Positions 39,345 through 49,831 of a stretch of 64,000 bases of DNA are shown here, in pieces. Both the position numbers and the translations under genes were made by a program. The stretch comes from Psoroptes ovis. Lineage: Eukaryota > Arthropoda > Arachnida > Sarcoptiformes > Psoroptidae. Where the stretch lies: contig PQWQ01000001.1 in assembly GCA_002943765.1 (NCBI GenBank), forward strand, positions 806,001 through 870,000, in the 5' to 3' direction. The notes beneath the pieces were generated by a model. That model saw only the letters and a list, made by a program, of their open reading frames with translations. It searched no databases and was not told where the DNA came from. The first letter of the stretch is position 1. Every line of letters starts with the position of its first letter.

Positions 39345-39961
39345 ATGAATATGGGTAAAGTATTGATGTTGATTGATTCCTATTGATGATATTTCTATGT
39401 ATTTCTTTGAATTTCATTTCATAGCTGTATCGGTAGGTCTATCGTGTATCATTTCATCATCTTTAGTATTGATGTTGATGGCCTGTATGCAAATATTTCG
39501 TCAACAATTATTATCAACCAAATTATTGACATTATTCGCCGGTTATTTAGGATCATTGGTGTTTATATTTTTATTAACAGCTGTCAATAATTTACAAATG
39601 TCATTATTTGGTAAACATTTTCAAGCTAAATACATGGAAGGTATAATTTTATCGAATTAAATGCAAATCTTGATATTAAAACAATTGATTCATTCAATCA
39701 GTTATATTCAGTTTGATCATAGCCATGTTTACTTGTGGTCTTGTTCATCAAGTGGCTGTCACCAGTTGGTAAATGATCATGAATGTTCATTTTGTAAATC
39801 ATTTCATATTTTTATTCTATTCATCTCCATTTAGTTTATTATTTTCGATCGGATCATTATATTTCTTGAATATTATCAGCATGAAAACATATCAAGCAAA
39901 TACAATGACCGAAATAAACAAACAAATGACTAAAAATCAAAATGTACGAAAAAAGAAATGA
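39345..39961 (+). CDS. KRTCAP2: KRTCAP2 / oligosaccharyltransferase accessory subunit
   Basis: Four coding exons: 39345..39354 (10 nt), 39425..39640, 39702..39768 and 39835..39961. They total 420 bases and encode 139 residues, matching the family length. Landmarks across the junctions: SVGLSCIISSSLVLMLMACM, FGKHFQAKYMEVIFSLIIAM, CGLVHQVAVTSCLLFSIGSL, YFLNIISMKTYQAN. Four hydrophobic segments fit the known small ER membrane protein of the oligosaccharyltransferase complex, which helps N-glycosylate nascent proteins at the translocon. The lysine-rich C terminus (RKKK) suits ER retention. The initiator exon provides only Met-Asn-Met plus one base. AATAAA follows at 40014-40019, and the HARS gene begins 244 bp downstream. 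Confidence 0.9.
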
Positions 39962-40013
39962 AATTTTGGCATCAGAATAGTTCCATTACATTAAATTTCG
40001 TTGATATTTTAAA

Positions 40014-40019
40014 AATAAA
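40014..40019 (+). terminator. Polyadenylation signal AATAAA of KRTCAP2
   Basis: AATAAA lies 53 bp after the stop, followed by T-rich sequence including a long T run near 40064. It precedes the HARS start by about 190 bp. Confidence 0.5.
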
Positions 40020-40205
40020 AATTTGATAATTCATCATCCCGTATTTTTTATTACATTTCCAATTTTTTTTTTTTTTTTTTTGAAAATTTTATGAAAAATT
40101 CAAATAAAAATTCAGATCCACTAAGGTCATGCCATCAAGGTAGAAATAGCTTTGTTTCGATTTCATATGATTTCATAATGATATTTTGCCAGCGTGTTTC
40201 ATCAA

Positions 40206-41951
40206 ATGTTTCAGCAATTATTTCGTCGTAGCATTTATGATCGAGCATTTTCATTTCATAAACAAGTTCCAAGATCAATAAATCATCAACTCTTTTTTAA
40301 TTTTTCAAATATGGCCGATTTATCTTTGGAAGATCAAATAAAACAGCAAGGTGATTTAGTACGTTCATTGAAAAGTCAAAAAGCTGAAAAAGAAAAGGTT
40401 TATTTTACATTTTTCATATAAAATATTTGTGCTAATTTTTATTCATTTATATTCAGATCGATGCTGAAGTATCAAAATTATTAGCTCTGAAAGCAAAATT
40501 AAATCCTGTTTCGAATAATGTCGACAAAAAAGATGGTAAAAAAGATTCCAAAAAATTCACGCTCAAAACACCGAAAGGAATGCGTGATTTTGAACCTAAA
40601 CAAATGATGGTCAGAGAAAAAGTATTCAAAACAATCACAGATGTATTCAAACGACATGGTGGATTGTCTATCGATACACCTGTTTGTGAACGTAAAGATG
40701 TATTGACGGGTAAATATGGTGAAGATTCGAAATTGATTTATGATCTTGAAGATCAAGGTGGTGAATTGCTATCATTACGTTATGATCTAACAGTACCGTT
40801 TGCAAGGTTTCTTGCTCAAAACAAAATTAATTCAATGAAACGTTATCATATTGCAAAAGTTTATCGTCGTGATAATCCATCAATTACTAAAGGTAGATTT
40901 CGTGAATTCTATCAATGTGATTTTGATATTGCGGGTAAATATGATCAAATGATACCTGATGTTGAATGTTTACGTATTATCTATGAAATTTTAAATGAAT
41001 TACAATTGAAGTCTTTCGTTATAAAGGTAATCGTCTATTGTTTTATTTATCAAAATTTAACTTATTCATTTATTTATCAATTAGATAAATCATCGTTTGA
41101 TATTGGATGGTTTATTCGAGATATGTGGTGTTCCCGAAGACAAATTTCGCACAATATGCTCATCGGTTGATAAATTGGACAAAAATACATGGGATGAAGT
41201 TAAAAATGAAATGATTAAAGAAAAAGGTTTAGAAGAAAGCGTTGCTGATCGTATTGGTGAATTTGTTAAAATGAATGGTTCTATTGAATTAGTTGAACAA
41301 TTATTGGCTAACGATGAAATGGCTAAAAATAAACGAGCATCCAATGGTTTGAATGAAATTAAAACATTATTCCATTTCTGTAAATTGTTTCAAATTGAAA
41401 GTTGTGTATCGTTCGATTTGAGTTTAGCACGTGGTCTTGATTATTATACCGGATTAATTTATGAAGTTGTCATGATCAATGAAACAACTGAATGTGGAAG
41501 TATTGCTGCTGGTGGACGTTATGATAATCTTGTAGGCATGCTGGCTGATGCTCATAATTGGGAAGTACCTTGTGTAGGCCTTAGTATTGGTATTGAACGA
41601 ATATTGACTATTATCGAAGAACGTATGTGTGAAAATGATGGCAATAGTACTGGATCACCAACACAAGTATTAGTCGCATCAATTGGTGGTGATTTATTTG
41701 AAGAACGTATGAAATTATTAATCGAATTATGGAATGCTCGTTTGAATGCTGAACATCTCTATAAAAAATCAACAAAAATATTGAACAATTATCAATATTG
41801 TGAAACAAATAATATTCCATATGCAATAATATTGGCTGAAGATGAACTAAAACGTGGTATGGTAAAAATTCGTGACATCAAAACTCGTAAAGAAATTGAA
41901 GTTGAACGTCAATCGATTGTTGATGAATTGAAAAAATTACTCAATCGATGA
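40206..41951 (+). CDS. HARS1: Histidyl-tRNA synthetase, probably dual cytosolic/mitochondrial
   Basis: Exons 40206..40397, 40457..41026 and 41085..41951 join in phase 0: 542 residues from the first ATG, or 507 from the second in-frame ATG at 40311 (MADLSLEDQIKQQG). Residues 1-35 before that second Met are Arg/Phe/His/Gln-rich without acidic clusters (FRRSIYDRAFSFHKQVPR), a likely mitochondrial presequence. A WHEP helix pair (LVRSLKSQKAEKEKIDAEVS) is followed by the class II catalytic core: TPKGMRDFEP, motif 2 GRFREFYQCDFDIAG, HisA signature ARGLDYYTGLIYE, motif 3 around VGLSIGIERI, then the anticodon-binding domain ending at KKLLNR. Charges tRNA-His with histidine. Length from the second Met equals the animal enzyme. 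A downstream AATAAA is at about 42204. Confidence 0.93.
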
Positions 41952-43815
41952 TCATGATGATGATGATGATCATCAATCAATCCTTTCGATTTGATACACG
42001 AAAGAGTGAGCAAAATTAATTTATTTTTCACGAGTATTTGCATAAATCTGCAACAAAAAACAAATGAAATTATTCCACTTTGAAGAAATTCTATTTATTT
42101 GAATGATGATTGATATCATATTTTATTTACAAAATCGAATCTAATCTAAATCAAATTTTCTAATCAACAAAATTAAATTCAATTGTTTTAATTTATTTTT
42201 TAAAATAAAATTTGTTAATTTTTTTTTCAATTAATTTAAATGAATGAGACATTTCAAGACCCTTTGAACCTTGAATCTTTTGCAAAAACATATTTCCAGT
42301 AAGGCTATGTCTAAAACTGTGCGTTTATGTATTCGCAACCAACCGAATGCTGTAATCACTGCGATGTGATGATCAGTGTCATAACCGTAGACAAACTCAC
42401 GCACACGCTTGTCCATTGAATTCGTATGGTGGTATTTTTTGTGTATAAAAATGTATCAAAATTCTTATTCGCATATATAAGCACATAGATAATCATAGAT
42501 TGGAAATAATTATAAATTCTAATCATGATTAAAATCATCATCAATAATAACAAATATTAATAATAATGATTATGATTATAATAATAATAATAATTGTTAT
42601 AATTACAATTAAAATAATAATAATATTAAATATGGTGTCACATATTCATCGAAATTATAATTCATAACACATATCCAAATGTTTGGCAACACCATTACAC
42701 GTTGAACATAGCAAGCAAATGTATTTATTGACCATTGTGATTCTTTGAAGAATTTACAATGGTTAATTAACAACCTTACAATCGAATATAAAGCGAAATC
42801 ATGGACAAGAATATTCTCGATATTATTCTAGTATTGATTCAACTTGATTTAATTATCAATCAATGATATTGTAATTATGGGCAATAATTACCGATCTAAT
42901 CGAATGAGAATATCATCAAGCTCATCATGCATGAGCATTCGAGTCTCAAGTCTTTCTTGAGGGCTCTCCAGAATTCAAGATTCAAAATTCTAGATTTTCG
43001 AGATTTTCCAATAGTGCCATGATCATTGAATGATAATGGGATCTGATCAATTCGCTCAATCAAGTCATGGGCATCTCAATTTGTTCTTGGGGCAAGTATT
43101 GGGTTTTTTATGATTTACCAGAAAATGGGCGTTGTTACCTCGATGAAATCATCATCAAAAATGATCATTATAATTACCATTGAATACATTGATAATACAT
43201 GGTTATTGTTAATTCAATGCGAGATAAATCTGCCATTATTTGTCAACCCGAAAACAACCATCAAAAATGAATTAAAAATGACATCGCCCTTATATAATTT
43301 GTCACAGATAATTTTAATTACTTCGGCAATAATTAAATACTTGAATTAATTCAATATTTGATGATGATGATGATACAAATACAAGCAAAATATGAAAATG
43401 GTCAATTCCAGTAGTCTGAAAAATGTCAAAAATCTAAGATAATTTCTTATCTCATTCAATCGTCATTATCATCATTGTTGTTGATGGTACAATGTGAAAT
43501 GATAAAATTGAAAATGCCAATACGCCCAAGCAGATACAAAGGATGGACTCAAAATGGAAATTATTTATGGAAATTTCTCCCCGAAAATTTCTTCTTTTTG
43601 ACGACAATTCAATTGTTTAACATAATGAAAATAAAAAATTGTCCACCACCAAAAACATTCAAACAAAAATTGTTGTAACCAACTCCCATTCATAAAATAC
43701 ATATGACATATTATGTAATATTCAAATGTTTTATTGTTGTTTTATTTCAGTTTGTAAACATGATAATAAATTTGTTTTTTTTTGTTTTGTTTTGTTCATT
43801 TGTTTGGTTCGTACA

Positions 43816-43836
43816 TGTGTGTGTGTGTGTGTGTGT
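43816..43836. repeat. (TG)n microsatellite
   Basis: About ten uninterrupted TG units. Confidence 0.9.
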
Positions 43837-43970
43837 AATTATCATTATCATTATTTGGTGTGTAATTAAGTATTGTTTGTGTAATTAATATTGTCATTAA
43901 ATAGGATTCATTTATTCATTTATTTTTATTTTTTTATGAATGACATTTTTACAATTTTAAAGCTACTATT

Positions 43971-44027
43971 CCAGTGGTGGATAACGATGGTGGCTGATGT
44001 TCATCGTCAGCAAATTATCCACCAGTG
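43971..44027. repeat. 57-bp hairpin with GTGGTGGATAA arms
   Basis: The left arm CCAGTGGTGGATAAC pairs with the right arm ATTATCCACCAGTG, and an inner CGATG/CATCG pair extends the symmetry. The CAGTG-type terminus resembles hAT ends, but I could not find a matching 8-bp target duplication, so a mobile origin is unproven. Confidence 0.4.
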
Positions 44028-45589
44028 AAAAATGAACAGGGCTGGAGCTGTTGCTGGGACTAGCAAGGATGATATATGGCCAAACATGAAAGGTGACATA
44101 TTATTAGATATTTTATGAAAAATTTTATTTAAATTAAATTGCTACATTATTCATTATTTATTCATGATAAGCTTAAATGATGATTATTGCAAAATTGAAA
44201 TATTGTCAAAGATCAGAGGTTGTGGTGGTGGTGAATCGATTCGGTTTCGGATCAATTTAAGTGGTAGATCATTATGATGGTGGATACATCGCTTGCAATG
44301 AACCCCAAAGTTGCTCAAAAACCATTCAACGTGGTCGCAATGGTCAAACCATTGTTTAAATACGAAGAACACAAAGAATTTTTGATCAATTTAAGTATGA
44401 TTTTTTTTCTGGATATTAAAAATGTGAATCCACGAAGAATATTCAAAGAATTTGAATTCCATTTGAATTCATCATCATCATTTGAATCGTGTGATTATCA
44501 TGATCATCAATGACAATTGATGATGATGATTGAACAAAGAGAAATATCATTTGGCATAGAAATATCCATTGAAATTCATTGAAATTCATTGAATTTTCAT
44601 TTATTTTCACCTCAAAAAAAATTTAAACAATTTGATTAATTCTATTTAATTCCATTTCATTATATTCAATATCCATCCACACATACCGTACCGTACTCTT
44701 CCAATTGTGTTCATACAGAAAAAAAATTTCAAAAAAAAATTATGATCAGAATTATTAATGATGATCAATAATGATTATGAACCTATAACATTGTGAAATA
44801 CATTCGTATTCATATATCTTCGTTTGTTCGTGCGTGCGTGCATGCATATATGCGTGTGCGTGACTCCCTCATTCATAAGAGTATATGCGATATATATATA
44901 CGCTTATATATACACTTATATACACGAATATATAACTATTTCTACACATATAATTATAAAGGGAGGAGGAGCAGGAGCAGGAGGGTACTATTGATGCTAC
45001 ATTTACATTTATTTGTTTTCATTATTTCATTCGATTATTTTCATTATGATTATCATCATAACCATCATTGATATTATTACCATCATCATCATCATCGTTA
45101 TTATTATTATCATTTGGTTCCTGGTTTATTATCGTTATTTGGCTTTTTTGTGTACTGTTGTATGTGAATGGTTATATGTGTTTTCAAATCATCATCACAA
45201 CAACACTGGTCACATATTATTCTCCCTGCATGTGTGTGTGTGTGTGTGTATGTGCTCGAACACGTTCATTCACCATTTTTTTCGTTGTTCTCGGGTACCG
45301 CTAACGAAGTTAATACGTGAATGGAATTTTTTTTTTTCTCGTTTGATTTCGTTTCGTTAGGTTTCTCATTCACAAATTACGTGATTGGAATTTTTCCAGT
45401 CTTTTTTTTTCTAATTTCACCAATCAAATTTCTCCAAAATGTTAATGTGTTTTCCTTTTTTTTTTTTGTAAGTGCCTCCCTCTCCTCGATTCGATCCCCT
45501 TTCATTTCATTGGTTAATACCCTAACATTCGTCTGTAAAAATGACGTCCCCCACTCAAACATTGTTCCAATTGTCAAATGAGAAGAATC

Positions 45590-46000
45590 CTCTCACAAAT
45601 TCCTTCGATTCAAATTGAATTCGATTTTCGAATCGAAATCATCATCACGTACGAAACGCAAACGATGAAATTTTTTCCCAAAAAAATTTTCCCGCAATTT
45701 CGTTTCATTTTTTGGAAAAATTCCCCAATTTTCTCATAAAGTATCGAGGCGCCATTCGCGAATTCATTTTTGCGCAGACTCCGTGGCTGTTTTTAAATGG
45801 TCAAATGACATTTAAATGACACAAGTTTTTCTGTTTTTTTTTTTCCTCGAAAAATAGAGAAACGCCTTCCGAATGATAACAAATAAAAATGAAAAAAAAC
45901 GCCCTCAATCAACAATAACAGTAGAAGAATAGAAAAAATGTCCAATCATTTTCTTCTGTTCAAAGAAAAAAGGGGCGGAGTTTCGGTTTTTCTGCCAATC
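45590..46000 (+). promoter_or_regulatory. Possible promoter patch with GC and CCAAT boxes
   Basis: This is GC-richer than its surroundings and has many CpGs (AGGCGCCATTCGCGAATTC, TTGCGCAGACTCCGTGGC at about 45745-45788), a GC box GGGGCGGAG at 45972-45980 and CCAAT at 45995-45999. No gene is adjacent; the nearest plus-strand coding start is at 53246. It may mark a distant non-coding first exon. Confidence 0.3.
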
Positions 46001-49000
46001 ATAATTATCTATTCCGTTCTTTTTTTTTTTTTTTTTTTAATAAAATTCCTGCAGAAGGAAATCCATTTGATGAGAAATACATCGAAAGAATGATGGTATT
46101 CAAGAATCCATTATTATTATTATTATTTGAAATGTGAATATTCCTCTTCACTGAGTTACCAACAAAAAAAATTCATTCGAAAATCGAATGAAAATAACTG
46201 CAAAATGCATCCGAACTTTGCACCAACCATTCGACCATTTCGACCTATTCTCAGCTTATGTGATGTGTTTTCTCTGTTTCTCTCTCCTTTCTTCATCAAT
46301 CCATCGTTGATCCGATTTTAAAAAAATTTGCCAAAATTCATGCCAAAGATGCTTTGAGCTTTCAAACATCGTTTGGCATTGAATTTTTAAAAATGAATCA
46401 AGCTTAAAACGGCAAAGATAAGTAAGAAAAAAAAATCACCTTTGAATACTAATTATTCGTACGACATTTGTGAATTTTTTTTTCGTGAGTGCATTGTGAG
46501 TAATTTTTATAGCAAATAATCTTAAATTATTAGCTGTTCATTGACTGTGAATTTGTTAAATTTGTGTTAATTTGAAATTCATATTCAGCAAGTTATGAAA
46601 TATCAACGACATCATTTTGAAAATTTTTGATTATTTAAATTTATTCCGTAAAAAGAACATTTCCGAAAATATGTTTCCAATGATTATATGTTTGACATTT
46701 GACCTTTATGTAATAAGTTTCGTCTGAGTTTGATATGGTAATAATCATTATATCATCATCGTCCTCTGATCATCATCATATTATTAAGTCATCAAATTTT
46801 AAGTCAAATAACATAAGAAGATCATCATCGAATACTTTGTAACCCTTTGAACACCATTCCATGCTGTTATACTTTGATACTCACCACATCACCAATGATT
46901 GTATCTCTTTATTGCTACCGCCGCCATCACCATTTTGATCATCGTCATCGATTCGATACGATCATCTTAATCTTAAAAATGTAAGAAAAATGAAAATCTT
47001 CTACGACCACGGCCACATGTACTCGATGCAACAACAACAACAAACATCGGAACGTCATTTGATATAATTTATTTTTATCGTTTTTTTTTTATTTCAAATT
47101 TCAAATTTCTGTCAAAAGTGGGAAAAATTATCATTCATAAAATATGTAAATGAAATTCGTTCATATAATATGTTACCATTTTGCACGCAATTTATGAATG
47201 AAATTTTCATATATTTTTTTCTTGGCTTCATTCTCTATCTTTGAGAGTTCAATAAACATTAACAAATGTTTGTGTAATGTTTGAATATTTACTAAATATC
47301 ATTCGTAAATACCATGAAATGCCATCGAAATATCATCAATATCATTTGTGTTATTAGTTATTGAAGGGCAAAGATTATCAAGATTAGGTTCAGTCATCAA
47401 AATTTATTTAATTCATTTTTGAAATCATTTTGTTTTGCCGACAAAATTTCAAAATTGCCCCGAAGACAGAAATAATTCATAAGTGTCATTGATTCGCGTG
47501 TGCATGGCAATTTGAATTCAAATTGCCGGAAAACGACCTTTGAGCCAAAAACCTGTTACAAAGGTGAGTTTTTTGAAAGTTTTTTTTTTGAAGTTTTTTC
47601 AAATTTGTTTACTTTGTTACAAATCTACGCTCAGTTGTCTGTGTACGCTGTCAGAAAACACCTTTTGTGAAAGTGACCTTTGATGTGCGTACGTGTGTCT
47701 GTTTGCTTGTCCGTAGTATGACAGTGGTTATAAGTGTGTATGTCGCGTGTGACCTTTGATTTACAATCATTTTTTCTTCACTAAAATCAAATATAATTAA
47801 TATTTTAGTAATTTTAATGATTAATTTATTAAAGTGTAATTAAAGGGGTGCTCATTTGTTGACATTTTACCGGGTAGATTAATTCGAAAGTGTACGGTTA
47901 TTACCGGAAAATTACCCGTAAAAATTACGTAAATTGCTGATGGTGTTCAAAGTGTTCTATTTGATTTCATAGTTCCTGCAGTCAGTCAACCGTTTGATTA
48001 CTTCAAATCATTTTCCAGAAGATTTCTTCCTGGAAAATTTCTTCCTCTAAAAAATTTTATACACAAAGTATCAATCAATGATTTATGTCTTTGTTTTTAT
48101 TGAAAATTAATTCAAATAGAAAAATTTCAAATGGAAAAATTCAAATTAATTCACATTGTTTCGCGAATCTCAAGCGCAGCACAGCAGCCTCATCATTCGC
48201 AATAATCGTAAAAACTATACATCGTAAACTTATAAACATCAGCTTGATGTTTACAAGACCTGATGCTTGCTTTTATCCTTTGTATCCTGTGCATCGCTAG
48301 CTAGCGCAGCACTGATCATTTCAAGGAAGAGAAATGATGAAAAAACGACAAAGAATTTTATGACCACCAATAAATTTTTTAGACGTCATCGTCTAAGAAA
48401 GTTAAGTTGATGTCTTCACCACAATCATCAATTGATAATGATAATCGTTAATGATAATGATGATCATTATCAGCGAACAATAAATTCACATTTAATTACC
48501 ATTTTAATGATTTTACCTCGACATCGTCTACGATCATCTTCACCGTTTCGTTGTGAAATGGTGCCAGCGATGAGATCACCACACGCACTCACCGATCTCG
48601 ACGATTGTACAACGTTCATACGTCGTAAAATTATTGCTCATGGGCCATTCATTGAATTCGTAAGCGAAGAAAAAAAATTTGATTGATTTTGATTGATCAT
48701 AGTTTAATTATTTCGAAAATAATTCCAACCTTTTCTTCGATCTTTTGGCCAGCTTTTCGACCTCCATCCACGCACTCGCTAATATCGACGTAATCAATTA
48801 AATGTGCTTCGAGGTAAATGATTTTTTATGAATGATAATGATTCGAATTCGAAGCTTCTTAATCTTTGATTTACAAATAATCTCAAATCGAATGAATGAT
48901 TATCATCATCATCACCATGCCACGATTTATTTAGATTCATCATAATCAATGTGATTGGTGTATGATGAATATGAATCAAAACGATAGAAAAAATGATAAT

Positions 49001-49437
49001 TTTTCACCATGATTCAATCCATCATTTTTTTATAAGGTGAAAGAAGTCTTCAAATGTGTTCAAGAAACAAAAAATGTTTCTTAAGCGCAACACAACGTAA
49101 CAAACACGTTTTATGTTTTGCTACAAAAACGCCAAACCCGAGATTATCACGGGCACTTTGCATAGCTTAATGAACGCTAATAGCTAAGATCAAACAATTT
49201 GCATTAATAATATACGCCAAGATCTTTACTAAAAATTATCATTTTTTTCTCTTATTTTTTCCCTCCAACCAAATCCATACGACCACCTTTGGTTTTTTTT
49301 AATCTTTGGCTAATCGAAAATGAATTTGAATCTGATAATCAGCAGATGATCAGCATTTGGCTTATCTTTTAATATGAGAAATGATTGATTGGATTTCAAT
49401 TGATTTCAAATAATTTCAATTTTCAAATTAATTTCAG

Positions 49438-49544
49438 CTCTAAAGCCTCCATTCTCGCCTTTACAGCCTTCCTACGACCTTAGTTCCCCCTTCCTACTTC
49501 TCCTGCGGCCTTTGCCCCTGTCTTGACGCAGGCCATTCCTCAAG
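49438..49544 (+). other. GC-rich pyrimidine island flanked by splice-like sites
   Basis: About 107 bp with roughly half or more G+C inside an AT-rich desert, dominated by repeated GCCTT/CCTCC-type words. It is preceded by TTTCAG and followed by CAAG|GTGCGT. All three forward frames contain a stop, so if it is an exon it is untranslated. It may instead be an unrelated insertion. Confidence 0.35.
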
Positions 49545-49654
49545 GTGCGTGGTGATTGGTGTCTTAATGTGTTCAAATAATTAATTTACAATTAATTTCA
49601 TTCAGCCATTTGAATGCATAATCATCGACGATATTTGTGAATGAATGTTTAAAC

Positions 49655-49831
49655 CAGTCATTCTCAACCTTTTTTTGGCCGCGACACACTGAAAAAAAAG
49701 AAAAGCCTTTATTCCCAAAATCTTGCGGCACATCAAGTAAAGGAATGAGTTAGATTTACGAAATTTGGCGGCACACTTTTGGAATCTGGCGGAACACTAA
49801 AGTGCCGCGGAACACTGGTTGAGAATGACTG
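49655..49831. mobile_element. Non-autonomous hAT-type element (MITE) with intact 8-bp target duplication
   Basis: 177 bp. The termini CAGTCATTCTCAACC and GGTTGAGAATGACTG are perfect 15-bp inverted repeats. The flanks are identical 8-bp direct repeats GTTTAAAC at 49647-49654 and 49832-49839, the size hAT transposases make. Next to the left end is CTTTTTTTGGCCGCGACACACTG, and inside are several related words (GCGGCACA, GGCGGCACACTT, GGCGGAACACT, GCCGCGGAACACTGG), typical of hAT subterminal repeats. No transposase is encoded. The exact duplication and termini indicate a fairly recent insertion. Confidence 0.85.

Noticed and set aside
44274..44513. 79-codon open frame with a true ATG
   Set aside because: No recognisable domain, no splice or promoter context, and it fades into low-complexity Ser/Phe/His at the end.
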